From: Mycocentrospora acerina
Taxonomy: Eukaryota; Ascomycota; Dothideomycetes; Pleosporales
NCBI GenBank assembly: GCA_022701365.1
Contig: JAKUHH010000230.1
Location: 248,001-312,000, forward strand
DNA length: 64,000 bases
Direction of reading: 5' to 3'
The notes below the pieces were generated by a model, which searched no databases, had not been told where the DNA came from, and saw only the letters and a program-made list of their open reading frames with translations. Of the stretch, positions 22,922 to 34,400 are shown in pieces. Position numbers and translations under genes: made by a program. Positions within the stretch are counted from its first letter, which is position 1. Each line of letters opens with the position of its first letter.

Positions 22922-23298
22922 TGAGCATGACATGTAGTACAGGTCAAGTTGTTCATCAAGATTATTGCAAGTGAGATGCGTAAAAGGCAAAGACATTAGA
23001 GCACATAGTAGAACAAAACACACAGCCAACGTGACCCATGTTGGCCATCTTTCAATCAATCTTGCTTCTACATTCCAAGACCTCGCCTTTTAGACTACAC
23101 TGGGAAACTTTTGGCCTCCTTGACAATTTCCTTCACTGCGCATACCCCTGTCTCCAACTTCCAGTCTCGCGGAGAACTTGTACATGAACGCAAGATGCCC
23201 TTAACATAACTAACTTGTGGAAAACACCGAAGCAAGCATCAGACATCATCCGCTGCATTGCTTCCCCATGCATAACGCCTTTAGCCAGAGACTGTTGT
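22922..23298. other. Convergent intergenic region
   Basis: 377 bp between the carrier and the RNA-binding protein genes, probably shared 3' UTRs. Nothing else is seen. Confidence 0.6.
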
Positions 23299-24985
23299 TT
23301 ACATAATCTGATCTTGCGTCAGGCCACCAGTGTGCTCGGTGCCCTCCATAGCATCACCGTTGCTCTGGTTGGTGTATTTCACATACGCCAGACCAAGAGG
23401 TCTGCCACCATATTGGTAACCGGTGAATTTGGCTGTCAAATGTCAGTCACTGCTTCCACGCTCCAATCGGTAAACTTACAGATTGCGGTATCCGCATCCG
23501 CCGCCTTCTCAAACTCGACAACACCGCTACCACGCGAGCGGCCATTGGGCTCGTACTGAATCTCAGCGCGCTCGACCTTGCCAATCGTAGTGAACAGCTC
23601 CACAAGATCCTCGTTGCTGGTCGACCAGGGCAGATTGCGAACGTGAATCACGTTGCTGGGCTCTCCTCCGCCAGTAGCGAAATCCGTGAAGGGGTTAGGC
23701 GGGTTCGAGGGGCCGTTGGGATCAAAGCCTGCGCCTGCACCCGGCGGGCCACCTGGACCACCGCCAAATCCTCCGCCAAATCCGCCTCGTCCACCGAAGC
23801 CACCTCCAAAGCCGCCACGCCCAGCAAATCCTCCACGAGCGCCAAAACCGCCACGTGCTCCGAAACCGCCGCCGAAACCACCGCGACCACCAAAGGCGGG
23901 AGCACCAGCAAAACGATCTTCGCGGACTTCAAGATTACGGCCTTGCCATTCATAGCCGTTGAATTGGTTGATGGCGTTCTTTGCGTCGTCTGCCGTCTCG
24001 AATGCAACAATACCCGAGCCCTTAGGACGACCGTCAGGAGCCATGTGCACGTCCGCACGGAGGACAGAGCCTGTGTGCGCAGCTTGACGGAATAGATCCT
24101 TCAAATCTTGCCAGCCAACATTGTAAGGGAGCTGCACAGATGAGTTAGCCAACGCTTGTCCAATTGGAATAGAGAAGAAACGGGGTACAAACGTTGGCAA
24201 CGTAGACCTGCCTGCCACCTCCAGCAGCGCCTCCACCTGGAGGACCGCCATAAGGACCGCCGAAGTTTCCTCCGAATCCGCCACGAGGGCCACCGCCCAT
24301 TCCGCCTTCGAATCCTCCGCGCGAGGTGGTGGGATTGCTGAAACGAGGCTCGGCCTCCCGGTCTTCGCGAACGTATACGAGTCGTCCCATCAAATTCTGG
24401 TTGCTGAGCGTCGCCACGGCGTTCTGCGCCTGCTCCTGAGTTGCATATTCCACGATGCCACAGCCCTACACCCAAGCAAAAGCCAGTCAACCTCCATCCT
24501 TCTCACGATCAAGACCAGCCATTTTTCATTACCTTCGACATTCCGTTCGGAAGCAACAGCACATCAGCGAAGAGAACTTCGCCGGCTGCAAGCGCGTTAG
24601 CTAAACACCCGAGGCGGCGCAATCAAGTCGTACCTTGTCGCATAAAGTCCTTCAGATGGTGCCACTTGACATCGTAAGACAGATTTCCGACGTAGACGCG
24701 ACGGTTCTGCTGAGAAGAATCCCGGATGCTCTGCATCATGTTGTCCTTGTTTTCCACAGGGCGCGACGGTCCTCCGCGACTGGCTCCGTAAGACGACGCC
24801 TGATATCCAGCCGTACCCTGCGCACCACTGTTAGGCGACCGTGAACGACGTTCGCTACGGCGGTAGTCGTCTCGGCTGCGAGAGCGGCTGCGAGGTGAGT
24901 ATGAGCGGCGGGAGCGACGCGGTGAACGAGATCGTCGACGAGGTGAGCGTTCGCGCTGCTCATAATTGTCAGGTTCGTACGACAT
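23299..24985 (-). CDS. Three-RRM SR-like mRNA-binding protein (Gbp2/Hrb1 group)
   Basis: Probable nuclear mRNA-binding and export-surveillance factor. Five exons on the minus strand, 24985-24634, 24585-24533, 24465-24193, 24131-23480 and 23432-23299, give 487 residues. The N-terminal tail is Arg/Ser-rich (SPRRRSRSPRRSRRSYSPRS). RRM1 has RNP2 RVYVGNLSYDV and RNP1 KGCGIVEYA. RRM2 has QVYVANLPYNVGW and KGSGIVAFE. RRM3 has VIHVRNLPWSTSN and RGSGVVEFE. Gly-rich FGG/RGG linkers separate them: GGFEGGMGGGPRGG between RRM1 and RRM2, and a long GGFGARGGF repeat between RRM2 and RRM3. The third intron uses an uncommon GTTTGT donor, needed to rebuild VYVANLPYNVGW. The order RS-RRM-RRM-RRM matches yeast Gbp2 and Hrb1. 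A second possible first exon pair lies upstream (25353-25492). Confidence 0.92.
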
Positions 24986-26665
24986 GATGTCGAATGTGCA
25001 GGCGATGGTAAAACAAAAACCAGAACGGGAAACGGTGGGGGATTGGGGAAATGCGAGCTGCTGCCAACGCGCGCGTGTGATGGAGAGAGGAGCTGGCGAG
25101 GTGAGTGGGTAGCGTCGTTGCGCTCGAAAGGTCGGGGCGCCGGGCGGCACGTCCCGAAGGAGAACGTCACGTGCAATCGGCCACGACTCACGGAACCTGG
25201 TGGAAGTGTGCTGCCTGGCGAACACGTCCCGCGAGGCCTGGCGCTGCCCTCTCTCACTGCGCTCTTATTCAGGTGTCTGAAGAAGCAGTCTTGCTGCCCA
25301 CAGCGCGCTCAAGCGCACGAGACTGGGGATGGGGAGGAACTGGTGCACTTACCCGTTCGTCTGGACGGTAGTTATCGTCTGAGGGGTGTAGAGATCAGTA
25401 AGAAGCAGGAGAGATGTTGAGGCGGAGGTGTGAGAACCGTGTATGGCGCAAGATATGGGAGTAGTGAGGGGCACGAGGTCGCACTTACCCATTGCGAGAA
25501 TAAAAGTAGCTGCCGTCGAGGCCCGGTCCTGGCTGTGCAGCTGAGCAAGATGTGGTGTGGACCACTCGTGCGCGATGAATGCAAGTGCTGCAGAAGCAGA
25601 TTGCAGGCTTCTTTTGCCCTCTGCCTTCAAATGGCGCCTTGTGAGTCCTTGATTTAGCAGGCCGTCGCTCGGAACACGGCCTGCCCACCAATCGCGGCGC
25701 GTATGCGAGCACTGTGAGCCTGAGAACGACCCAACGCTGTGGGTTCGACGGATGAGGTTGCAGCACCGATCGGGCGTTCTGTGCTATCAAGCCTCTGGGG
25801 GAATATGCTAAGCCTGCGGAATTCAGGGCTAGTGTGGTGTATCGATGACCCTGTAGGACATGAACTCAGCTACATAAACACAGATGCGCCCTTCTTCACG
25901 AGCAAATCGAACACCTCAATGGACAGTGGTGAATGAATCAAGTGGGTCACGGCTTCAGGGTGGGGCAGGCGGACCCTAGACCGTCTTCCCCTAGCCGCTC
26001 CTGCTCTACTACGACATCGCCATCAGTCTTCAATGAGTGCCAATAGCCCCTAACCGCCAACTCGCTGCCTCTCTGTCACCCCCAGTAAACGAGCTGGGCT
26101 AGCTTGCATCTGTGACCCGCATCACCAGTTCGTGCTACTCCAGGACGCTGTAGACAAGATCTCTATAGGCCATAGTCTACAACTCTCCGAACTCTGGTTC
26201 TCTGGCCTTGTCAACAGCTCCGCACAACATATCACATGTTCATTGGCGGAATATCAGCGTCCTTACAATTCATACACACAGATTATCTAGGATGGTATTG
26301 TCGCTTTTTCACCTGCTGGAACCTCTACTGACAAGTCGCCCCACCCCCGCATGATCCCGTCCCATTAACCGATACCCACACCCCACATCTCAAACTCTGC
26401 GCACCACAAACAGACATAGCTCCATCGGCAATGAGAAAAATGCATGCTCAAATATCGCTGTTGCTTGTTTGTAAGGTCATGTCATTTGACGCATTCTGTT
26501 CAACACGAGGCAAGTATGCGGAATTAAACATCTGGTTAAATGGCAAGTTGACTAGTTCAAACTACACGAAACGTAGACGTGTTCATATTGGATGTGTACT
26601 TCATACCGATGAGTGTAATTGCCAACGTCTGATTTAACCCCACTCTTTGCTATCAGTCCAACGTC
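24986..26665. other. Upstream region of the RNA-binding protein gene
   Basis: 1.7 kb between the Gbp2-like gene and the 3' end of the next minus-strand gene. Apart from the candidate alternative first exons at 25353-25492, no gene or repeat is seen. Confidence 0.55.
25353..25492 (-). other. Candidate alternative first coding exons of the Gbp2-like gene
   Basis: Two small exons: 25492-25489 (ATG plus one base) and 25378-25353 (26 nt), joined across an intron with GTAAGTGCG donor and CCCCTCAG acceptor. Together they encode MDDNYRPDER and end at a GTAAGT donor in phase 0. Splicing to an acceptor after TATGAGCAG gives a third exon from 24955 that begins RERSPRRRSRS in frame with the main protein. 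The result swaps the ten-residue start MSYEPDNYEQ for another ten residues. RNA evidence is needed. Confidence 0.45.
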
Positions 26666-27670
26666 TCATTGTTTGCTTGCTCCCTTCTCTTCCTTCAGGA
26701 CCTCGAGAATGCGGCGCGTAATCCTATCACGCTCTCCAACGTCAACTACCCCATACGTCTCTTTTGCTTGCTTGAAAATCTCACCCTCCCATCCATCTCC
26801 CACATTAACGGTACCAGCATCACTCCAGCAGTCCTGTACCGTGCCCCCAATATTTTTGAAGAAGCCCTCGAGCCCAGCTGGCCCTCCTCCTGCGTGATAA
26901 CTTTTGAACGGGCCAGCTACCGCCCATCTGGGGCCCATTGATGACTCCACAATCTGATCGAGCTCTGCGACAGATACGACTCCAGAATCGACTAGGTGTA
27001 TCGCCTCGCGGAGCAAAGCAAAGGCAAGTCTATTAGCCACAAATCCTGTGACTTCTTGCTTGAGGTGAATTGGTACACGGCCCCTTTTTTGCCAGAATTC
27101 TTGTGTTCGAGTAATGACTGAGTTGGACGTCTGCTGAGAGGGCACCAGTTCGAGAAGAGGCATGATATGTGGCGGGTTGTACGGGTGTACGACGAGTAAC
27201 CGTGTCTGATCTTGCATGCTCTGCGCTTGTTGAGAGGCAGGAATACCACTCGTACTGCTCCAAAGCAATGTATCCTTCGGCGCGTACTTTTCTACTTCGG
27301 CCCATAGCTTTTGCTTTATTTGCAAGTTTTCAGGTCCAGATTCTTGGATGATATGGGTACCATTCACCGCTTCCTCAAGTGTCGTGGCGATTCTAATATC
27401 TGGAATTGAGAGGGGTATAGTTTGATCTCTGAAGAACTTTGGAAGGTTCTCTTGCACGTAAGCCTCAACATCTGGCCTTGTGTCGTATATGGTGAGCTGA
27501 GAGGGATCAGAGAGATGTTGGAGATGGAAGGCTGCAAACGAGAGGCCAATAGTTCCCGTGCCTATGAGTGTAATCCTTAGGCCTCCATTGGTTTGTCCTT
27601 CCGCCTCTTGCATGTTGTCGTCTTGCAAACTTGAGCTTTGTAGAGTGTCAGTATGTTCATGTGTTGTCAT
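26666..27670 (-). CDS. 3-hydroxyacyl-CoA dehydrogenase family protein
   Basis: NAD-dependent 3-hydroxyacid dehydrogenase of the 3HCDH/lambda-crystallin family, 334 residues in one exon. The Rossmann motif is ITLIGTGTIGLSFAAF (GxGxxG, about 33-48). The substrate and active-site region shows LLWSSTSGIPAS and HPYNPPHIMPLLELVP, where the His and Glu match the family's catalytic pair. The C-terminal 3HCDH domain includes EVTGFVANRLAFALLREAIHLV and a GPRWAVAGPFKSYHAGGG segment. That last segment is more like L-gulonate 3-dehydrogenase and carnitine dehydrogenase than the beta-oxidation enzyme. No clear targeting signal is seen; the C-terminus is ASKQ. It is divergent from a peroxisome-targeted acyl-CoA ligase across 455 bp, so joint use on an acyl or hydroxyacid substrate is possible but unproven. 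Confidence 0.88.
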   Translation of the reverse strand: MTTHEHTDTLQSSSLQDDNMQEAEGQTNGGLRITLIGTGTIGLSFAAFHLQHLSDPSQLTIYDTRPDVEAYVQENLPKFFRDQTIPLSIPDIRIATTLEEAVNGTHIIQESGPENLQIKQKLWAEVEKYAPKDTLLWSSTSGIPASQQAQSMQDQTRLLVVHPYNPPHIMPLLELVPSQQTSNSVITRTQEFWQKRGRVPIHLKQEVTGFVANRLAFALLREAIHLVDSGVVSVAELDQIVESSMGPRWAVAGPFKSYHAGGGPAGLEGFFKNIGGTVQDCWSDAGTVNVGDGWEGEIFKQAKETYGVVDVGERDRITRRILEVLKEEKGASKQ

Positions 27671-28125
27671 GCATATAGAACCCTTATGACGTCATTGTAG
27701 CTAGCAGCTTTGTAAGTCCACACCTTCCATCTGTTTTTGCACGCAAACAGAATTTAGCAGCAAGTTAGCTCAAACGGTGTGCCAATGAATTAATGAAAGT
27801 TTATTTGATGCCTCTCTATAAGCAAGTCCCCTGGTGCATGTTAAGCTGCAAATCAGCTTTTTCCTGTGTAGACTCCCTACGATCTTTCCCCGCACGGGTT
27901 TACGCCTCCATCCCCGCTCACAAATAATGCCAACCCGAGGTCACGATTCTGATACAGGTGTCGCTTATCAAATGCCATGTTATAATAGATCTGAATTTTC
28001 GGCGCTTAGTGAATTGAATTTATTCTCTCCGGTTCTACCGTGAATTTGAATATTAAAAGTCCGCTTCTTCAGCCGACTAAACCCAAAGACAAGACAAACA
28101 AGTTGTCCTTTCTCGGGCTATCACG
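27671..28125. promoter_or_regulatory. Shared divergent promoter, dehydrogenase / acyl-CoA ligase
   Basis: 455 bp spacer. A TATAAG element lies near 27818-27823 on the ligase side. No other motif is called. Confidence 0.45.
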
Positions 28126-29913
28126 ATGGTTATTTTCAAATCAAAGCAACCGCCAATTGAACGTAAGTCTAAAAGAAAGAAAACTGCAGTCGAAATCTGA
28201 CGTTTCGATAGTGCCTACACAACTAACGGATTGGGACTGGCTGTTTCATTCGTCATATTCGCCCATCAATAGGTTCCCATCAAACGAGCTTGCTGGCTTC
28301 CAAAATGTAGTTACAAAAGAACGTCTTGATTGGGCAGATGTGAAGAAATACTCAACCTTCATATCAACAGCCCTGATCAACAAGTATGGCCTCAAGGCCG
28401 GAGATACAGTAGCTCTATTCAGTCAAAATACAGTCTGGTACCCTGTAGCCATGTTTGCTGGGTTACGTGTCGGCGCAAAGATAAGCGGTGCGAGCCCAGC
28501 TTATAGCGTGGAAGAGATGACATTTGCCCTCAAGACAGCAGATGCAAAATTCTTAATGACAACACCTGGAAGTATGGAAGTTGCTGCTGCAAGTGCAAGG
28601 GCTGCCGGGTTGCCGCAATCTAACGTGTTTCTACTAGAGGGCAAGCTGCCAGGATACACCACCGTCCAGGATTTGATACGCACAGGGAAATCGTTCGGCA
28701 AAGAGGGGCAGACACCGGCATTCAAGATTCCCCCAGGGAAGAAGAACAAGGATGTATGCGGTTTCTTGTCTTTTTCCTCAGGCACAACTGGTCTTCCGAA
28801 AGCTGTTATGATCTCCCATCAGAACGTCATCGCACAGTGCCTCCAAATACAGCAAATCACACCAGAAACTCACCGGAAGATCATGGCAGTACTTCCACTA
28901 TTCCACATTACGGGTCTGGTTCATCAAATGCATCTCCCAGTCCTGCTCAACGCAGAAGTACTCATGCTACCACAATACTCAATGGAGGGAATGCTCGATC
29001 TCGTTTGCGAGTACAAGATTGGCGAACTCTTGCTCGTCCCACCTATTCTAATACGACTAGTTCGTGATCCTATTGTCGATAAATATGACTTGAGTCACCT
29101 TACGCGTTTTTCGTCTGGCGCTGCTCCACTCTCAGAAGAAATTATCCAGCAGTTGCAGAGAAAATTCCCTAAAACTGGATTCAAGCAGGGCTACGGCATG
29201 ACCGAGTCCTGCAGTTGCATCACTGCACATCCACCAGAAAAGTACGACTACAAGTACGCTCATTCTGGTGGAGCAATCGTTGCCTCGACAGAAGTCAAGA
29301 TTATCAAAGACGATGGTATAGAAGCAGGTATCGACGAAGATGGTGAGGTCCTCGCCCGCGGTCCTCAAGTTGTCATGGGATATCTCAACAATGAGAAAGC
29401 TACGCGTGAGACTTTCGATGAGGACGGCTGGTTACACACTGGTGATCGCGGTTCCATTAATGCGGAGAATATGATTCACATCACTGACCGTATTAAGGAG
29501 CTAATAAAAGGTCTGTATCCATGAACATAATGCTGAAATGCTTTAAATGTACTAACAAATGCAAAGTGAAGGGCATCGGTGTCGCACCCGCCGAGCTCGA
29601 GGATTTGCTCCTAGGTCATCCCAAGGTCGAAGATGTCGCAGTATTGGGCATACTAGATGACTACAGTGGCGAGTTGCCGAAGGCGTACATTACGCTGAAG
29701 CCTGGCTTTGAAGAGAGTGCAGCGGTTGGTAAAGAAATCCTTGCATATGTCAAGGAGAAGAAAGTTAAATACAAATGGGTGAAGGAAGTCGAATTCATTT
29801 CTGAAGTCCCGAAGTCGGGATCAGGCAAAATTCTGAGGCGGGTCTTAAGGGATAAGGAGAAAAGTGGTCAGTTCGGCATGGTGGTCAAAGATGAGGCAAA
29901 GGCGAAGTTGTAG
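28126..29913 (+). CDS. Peroxisomal acyl-CoA ligase (4-coumarate:CoA ligase-like, AMP-binding)
   Basis: Adenylate-forming enzyme that activates an aryl or fatty acid to its CoA ester. Exons 28126-28162, 28212-29510 and 29567-29913 give 560 residues. Placing the first intron at 28163-28211 yields the usual start MVIFKSKQPPIELPTQLTDW. A longer in-frame start at 28040 would read through the intron and lacks family similarity. Conserved AMP-binding motifs are SSGTTGLPKAV (about 199-209), YGMTES (about 340), WLHTGDRG and the catalytic-lysine motif PKSGSGKILRR (about 527). The protein ends in AKL, a peroxisomal targeting signal type 1. It shares a promoter region with a 3-hydroxyacyl-CoA dehydrogenase family gene. 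The exact acid substrate is unknown. Confidence 0.93.
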
Positions 29914-30123
29914 GCTTTTGAACCGTTGCATCACAGCAAGGCTGGAGTGAAGCTGTTGAAACAATCTTACAATAGCGTTTGCTACCCCACCATGACGGAG
30001 TTTTAGTTCGCATATTCCATAACAACCGCCTTAGCATTGTATATCTGATGAACGTTAACCGTTTATTTTTTCATCATTATATACAAATGATTTTGAAAAT
30101 TCTCCATCAAAAGAACAACCATC

Positions 30124-30210
30124 GGTTGCGTAGTGTAGCGGTTATCACTCCAGATTCTGATCAATCCGACCAACGTTCTGGTAACCCCGGTTCGATTCCG
30201 GGCGCGACCT
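30124..30210 (+). tRNA. tRNA-Gln(CTG) with 15 nt intron
   Basis: The acceptor stem GGTTGCG/CGCGACC pairs fully with one G-U. The D-arm is GTG...CAC. The anticodon stem is CCAGA/TCTGG around TTCTGAT with anticodon CTG at 30157-30159. The T-arm is CCCGG TTCGATT CCGGG. A 15 nt intron at 30161-30175 follows the base after the anticodon, the standard position. A T7 terminator is just downstream. Confidence 0.95.
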
Positions 30211-30217
30211 TGCATTC

Positions 30218-30224
30218 TTTTTTT
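30218..30224 (+). terminator. RNA polymerase III terminator of tRNA-Gln
   Basis: A run of seven T eight bases after the tRNA 3' end. Confidence 0.8.
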
Positions 30225-30533
30225 CTTTGTTTTGGCCTCTCAGATCTAAAAAAAAAGATATGTGGAGTATGTTGGAGTGTTGTTGCAGAGCCAGTTTAGT
30301 GTGCCGAGGTTTCGCCTCCTGACCACCACCCATGTCAACCATCACGAAGAATAGCAAAACTTGTTGTGCATACAAAGAGCACACTATTTCAACCTTTTAA
30401 AATCTGAGCATCGTTCTGTACATACAGTCTGATTCAATATTTTTGATTGGTGTAAAAAAGCAGGGCTTCATTCTCTTCTATCTTGAGAATTACAAGAGCA
30501 AAAAGAAATTTCTGTACGAGAGAGCTGATGGGA

Positions 30534-30621
30534 TGACTTGTCTGAGGCTTGAACTCAGGACCTTCAGTGTACTAACGGATGAATGTTAGACTGACGTGAT
30601 AACCAACTACACCAACGAGCC
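30534..30621 (-). tRNA. tRNA-Val(AAC) with 14 nt intron and an imperfect acceptor stem
   Basis: On the minus strand: D-arm GTG...CAC, anticodon stem TCAGT/ACTGA, loop with anticodon AAC (30587-30585), intron 30583-30570 after the base following the anticodon, and a perfect T-arm CTGAG TTCAAGC CTCAG. The acceptor stem GGCTCGT/ACAAGTC has one C-A mismatch and one G-U pair. Both are explained by two transitions from a perfect ACGAGCC 3' strand. A T5 run lies about 30 bases downstream. It may be functional or a decaying copy. Confidence 0.8.
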
Positions 30622-31469
30622 ATGTGACTGAATTGACGAAGGTTTCATTTCGAAGCTTCAATATGTTCTTGGTTTTGATTAAGGGGAACATAGAAGCAGA
30701 GCATTGAGAGAGGGAATCAACACACGTTATTCATAATTGTGACTTGATTAGTTGTCACATTGAGCTTTTAGTTGAACAAACTCTGGTTTGGCTACCTTAG
30801 ACTCACCAACAGCAAGAGTTTAAATCATTTGACCTACCGAGATGGTATACACGTGTGCACGGAGCAAGAAACAAAACCAAGTCAAATAGGCAACAGTTTG
30901 AAGCATAAAGATCCATTTCGATTGTGTTCCTAGCAGGGTATGAGCCTGAACTGATTTTCCCAAACCATGAAGGTACTGTCCATTTACATGGATCTAACCT
31001 CAACCTATCTAACCACAACCATAGGGCCTATAAGGATTCAACACTACATCGAGGCATCCAGCCATCGTGAATCCAAAGAAATAAACAATGAAATAGCCAG
31101 CTCGTGGCGGGTGGAGATTGGTGATAACAGTAGGGTATCGAAAGTGCACAGCAGATGGAGCCGGCAATACATAAAAGAAATGAAAAATGAGAGTTAACGT
31201 GGGTGTGTGTGCACTTGAGCGCGGTTACTTCTAGCCTTTAATGACCCCCATAGGAAAAGGTAAAGAGCGAGAAGTCTTAACAAGACTGATGAGTAAAGAG
31301 ATGTGGAAAGAACAGTACGTGTCCTGGACAATGACTGCATGCTCTTATCACAACGAAGAGATGCAACCAGAAGCGGAAACTGATCATGGTAGGGAGATGA
31401 CGCAAACAAGAAGGCATCTACCGCTGAGTGTCATTTGGATGCAGAAGTCATCAGTCGAAGTCAACATAA
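30622..31469. other. Intergenic region
   Basis: Between tRNA-Val and the 3' end of the ApsA-like gene. AT-rich; no gene or further tRNA could be folded here. Confidence 0.55.
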
Positions 31470-34400
31470 TTAAAACCCGCGAAAAGGATCGTGTGAGTCG
31501 GAGTCGTCAAACAGGCCTCCAGATCGAATGTGTTGGTCCCTGGTGCTTGAACTCCACTGACTGCTTCCCCTCCGACGACTTGGATATGATTTCCCCGGAT
31601 ATCCTCCACGCTGCGCGGGGTCGCCTAACGCGTTGTCGATGAAAGCTTCCATGCGCATGGTGCCCATGTTGTTGAAGAAGTGTTGGCGAGCCGATGTACT
31701 GGCCTCGGACGTACGTGAGCTGACAACGCCGTTCGTAGGGTTGTACACGGAAGACGGTACAGAAGGCGGCTGCATGGCACTGTACATGTCTGATGATCCA
31801 TTGGAGTATACAGATGGAACGTGCTGGTGAGAGAAACTACGGAAGGGTACGCTAGGTGGAAGAGCGGAGCTGGGGCCTGTAGAGCTTCGTTTCCTACCAT
31901 GGAAAGGTCCACGGGGGATGGTTGGGGGACTGGCAGATTCTGCTATCGCCTCATCCTCATATCCAGCCAGGGAGGGTAGACTAGGCATAGGCTCAGCTCG
32001 CGCCGCATGGCGTGCTGTGACTGGGTTCGCTCTGCCCTTGGCTAGACGCACCGAGTCCTGCACGCGAGAACGCCGAAGCGTCGCACCGTGCGAACGCTGT
32101 TGGAGTTCTTCAACAGGTGGTGGAACGGGTGGCATCGAGTTCAGGTCAGGGATAGGTGAACTTGATTGGGCCAGGAACGACAATGCTGTCAACCAAAGAT
32201 AATGCCTTTCGCGCGAAATAGCGGTAAACTTCAATGCGCGCGCAGGAGTCAGAATTAAAATGGACCGATTAAACACGGTCTCATTCCTAGGAGCTGGGCT
32301 ATTGTCGGCAACGTCAAGGACAGACTGGATGATGACTGAAGAAATATTAGCAGTCCGTTGAAAGGTAAAGTCTGTACTATGAGATGCTTACGTTTACGTC
32401 CACTCTTGCCCATGAGTGCAGAGCCAGATGTTGGCTGTTTGCTGCTCCACAAAATCGCTCGTTCGTATGGCGAGATCCATACCCATCGCTTGTGTCGCAC
32501 ACCGGTATTCGCCAAAGATGCCTCCTCGGCTGCGCGACTAACGTCTATAGGAGTGTCTGGACCGCCAAAAGCTTTCCTCTTGCGCACGTATTTCCACATG
32601 AACTCGCCTATCATAGCCGCCGCGATTGCATCCACCATACTTGCCTGTGTTCCTGAGCTGGCAACTGAGCCATTGGCTGTGTAAACAGTGTTGATGGAAG
32701 GCTGTGGTCGATGATTATAGCCACGATTACTGACGACATCACTTGGGAGAGGAGGAATCGAAGCCGTTTCAAGCATACTGGGTGTAGCTGGCAGAGTCGG
32801 CGATCTACTTCGATTTCGATTGGCCTTGGACACCACAGCCGCTGATCGTACTTTGCGTAGGCTTTCCTTTCGCTGGTGTTTGGCACCAGAGGGGCGACGA
32901 CCAATGTGAGAACCATTACCACGAGGTGTTGGGCTTTGTGAACCTTCACTCTTGCTCAAGGGCTTGTTGCGCGAACTTGAGCGCGCAGGTACTGGGAAAG
33001 GTGGCCGTGGTAATTGACTGTTGGACCCAATGCTGCCTTGACTAGGGCTGCGAGACCGCATATGTGCCACGTTACCATTCTGGATCATGGCAGATCGTCG
33101 AATGCTGGGCTGACGGCCCAACGAAGTTCGCGTATGCTTGCCAATCTTAGCCGGTCGCTCAAATGAATTGCGGTCAGATATGTGCCTCTCTGAAACGAAA
33201 GAATCTTCGGAAGGTCTTGGCATCATCTCTGGCTCCTTATCTTCCGGGACCGGCGTGGGAGGGTTTACTATTCTTCTACTCTGCGTGTTACGTGAAAACA
33301 TTTTTGGTGTTGCGAAGTGTAAGCCTTCATACTCATCTTCGCTATCACCAGCATTGATGTCTTCTTCGTCAGAGGACGGACCTTCAAATCCGGCAAACAG
33401 ACTGCTTGTACGGAAGGGCCTACTGAGTATCTCAGTTTGATATTGTTGTGTCAGAGGGCCGTTATCGTTGTTTCCGGGGTATCGATTCTCAATCTTCTTA
33501 TCCACTGTTTGTTCAAGTCGAGTCTTGAGGTCTTGGCGAGCTGCAGATTTTGCAGGTAGGTGTATTATTCCGTCGGTAGTGGAGGAGTAGTCATCTATTT
33601 GAGGATCATTGTTAGGCGAATGGCGCTCCCGATACTCAGGAGTGCCAGGCTTAGAGGAAATTGCAGAAGGCAGTAGGTGTGGGGGAAGCTTGCGGTTATC
33701 AATCCTAATAGGTTCTGTTTGCATACCAAACGAGCGCATCGGCGTCGCAAGGTTATCTGATGTCTGCGTAGATATAGTTTTCGTACCCGGTGGAAGGATT
33801 GGGTCTCCCTTCGGAGATGAAGGAGCGGATGTCGGAGCATATATGGCAATAGATGGTATCAAGACGGGTACTGGTGGAGGAGCCCTTCTATTCAGAACGG
33901 GCGTCTCCTCCGGTTCTTCCAGAAGCTCTGTCTGAGTGGATGTTGACGTAACTTCCAACTTGAAATCAATCGACACAGGCGATTCAGCAGGTGACTCAAT
34001 AATCTTTGGGGTCGCAGGAGGACTAAGTGGCTGCTCGATTGTTTGAACAGAGCTGGACGCCATACACGGCGTGAGACTTATACTAAGTGGTGATCCAGAC
34101 ATTGATAGCGGCATGGAGGTGCGCTTTCGACTTTGGTTGGCCTCAACCTCTGCAGCAATTGATGACATGTCTTGTGATTTGGGGCGTACTAGAGCTTCAA
34201 CAGTTTGTGATGAAGCTTCGATCATAGACGGCCGTGTAGGAGATGGTGGTGGTGATGGTTGTACACCCGTGTCAATGTACTGTGGCTTCGTCGGTGGGAA
34301 AATCAGAGTGATTTCCCTAGGCGTCATCGTTACAGCTGATTGGAAAGTTTCGTCTATTTTCTTCGGTTGCCCAAGCTCACCAATCATAATAGATGGGTCT

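Noticed and set aside
28040..28125. Longer N-terminus for the acyl-CoA ligase from the ATG at 28040
   Set aside because: It reads through a well-supported 49 bp intron, and its extra residues do not resemble the family; the 28126 start with splicing does.
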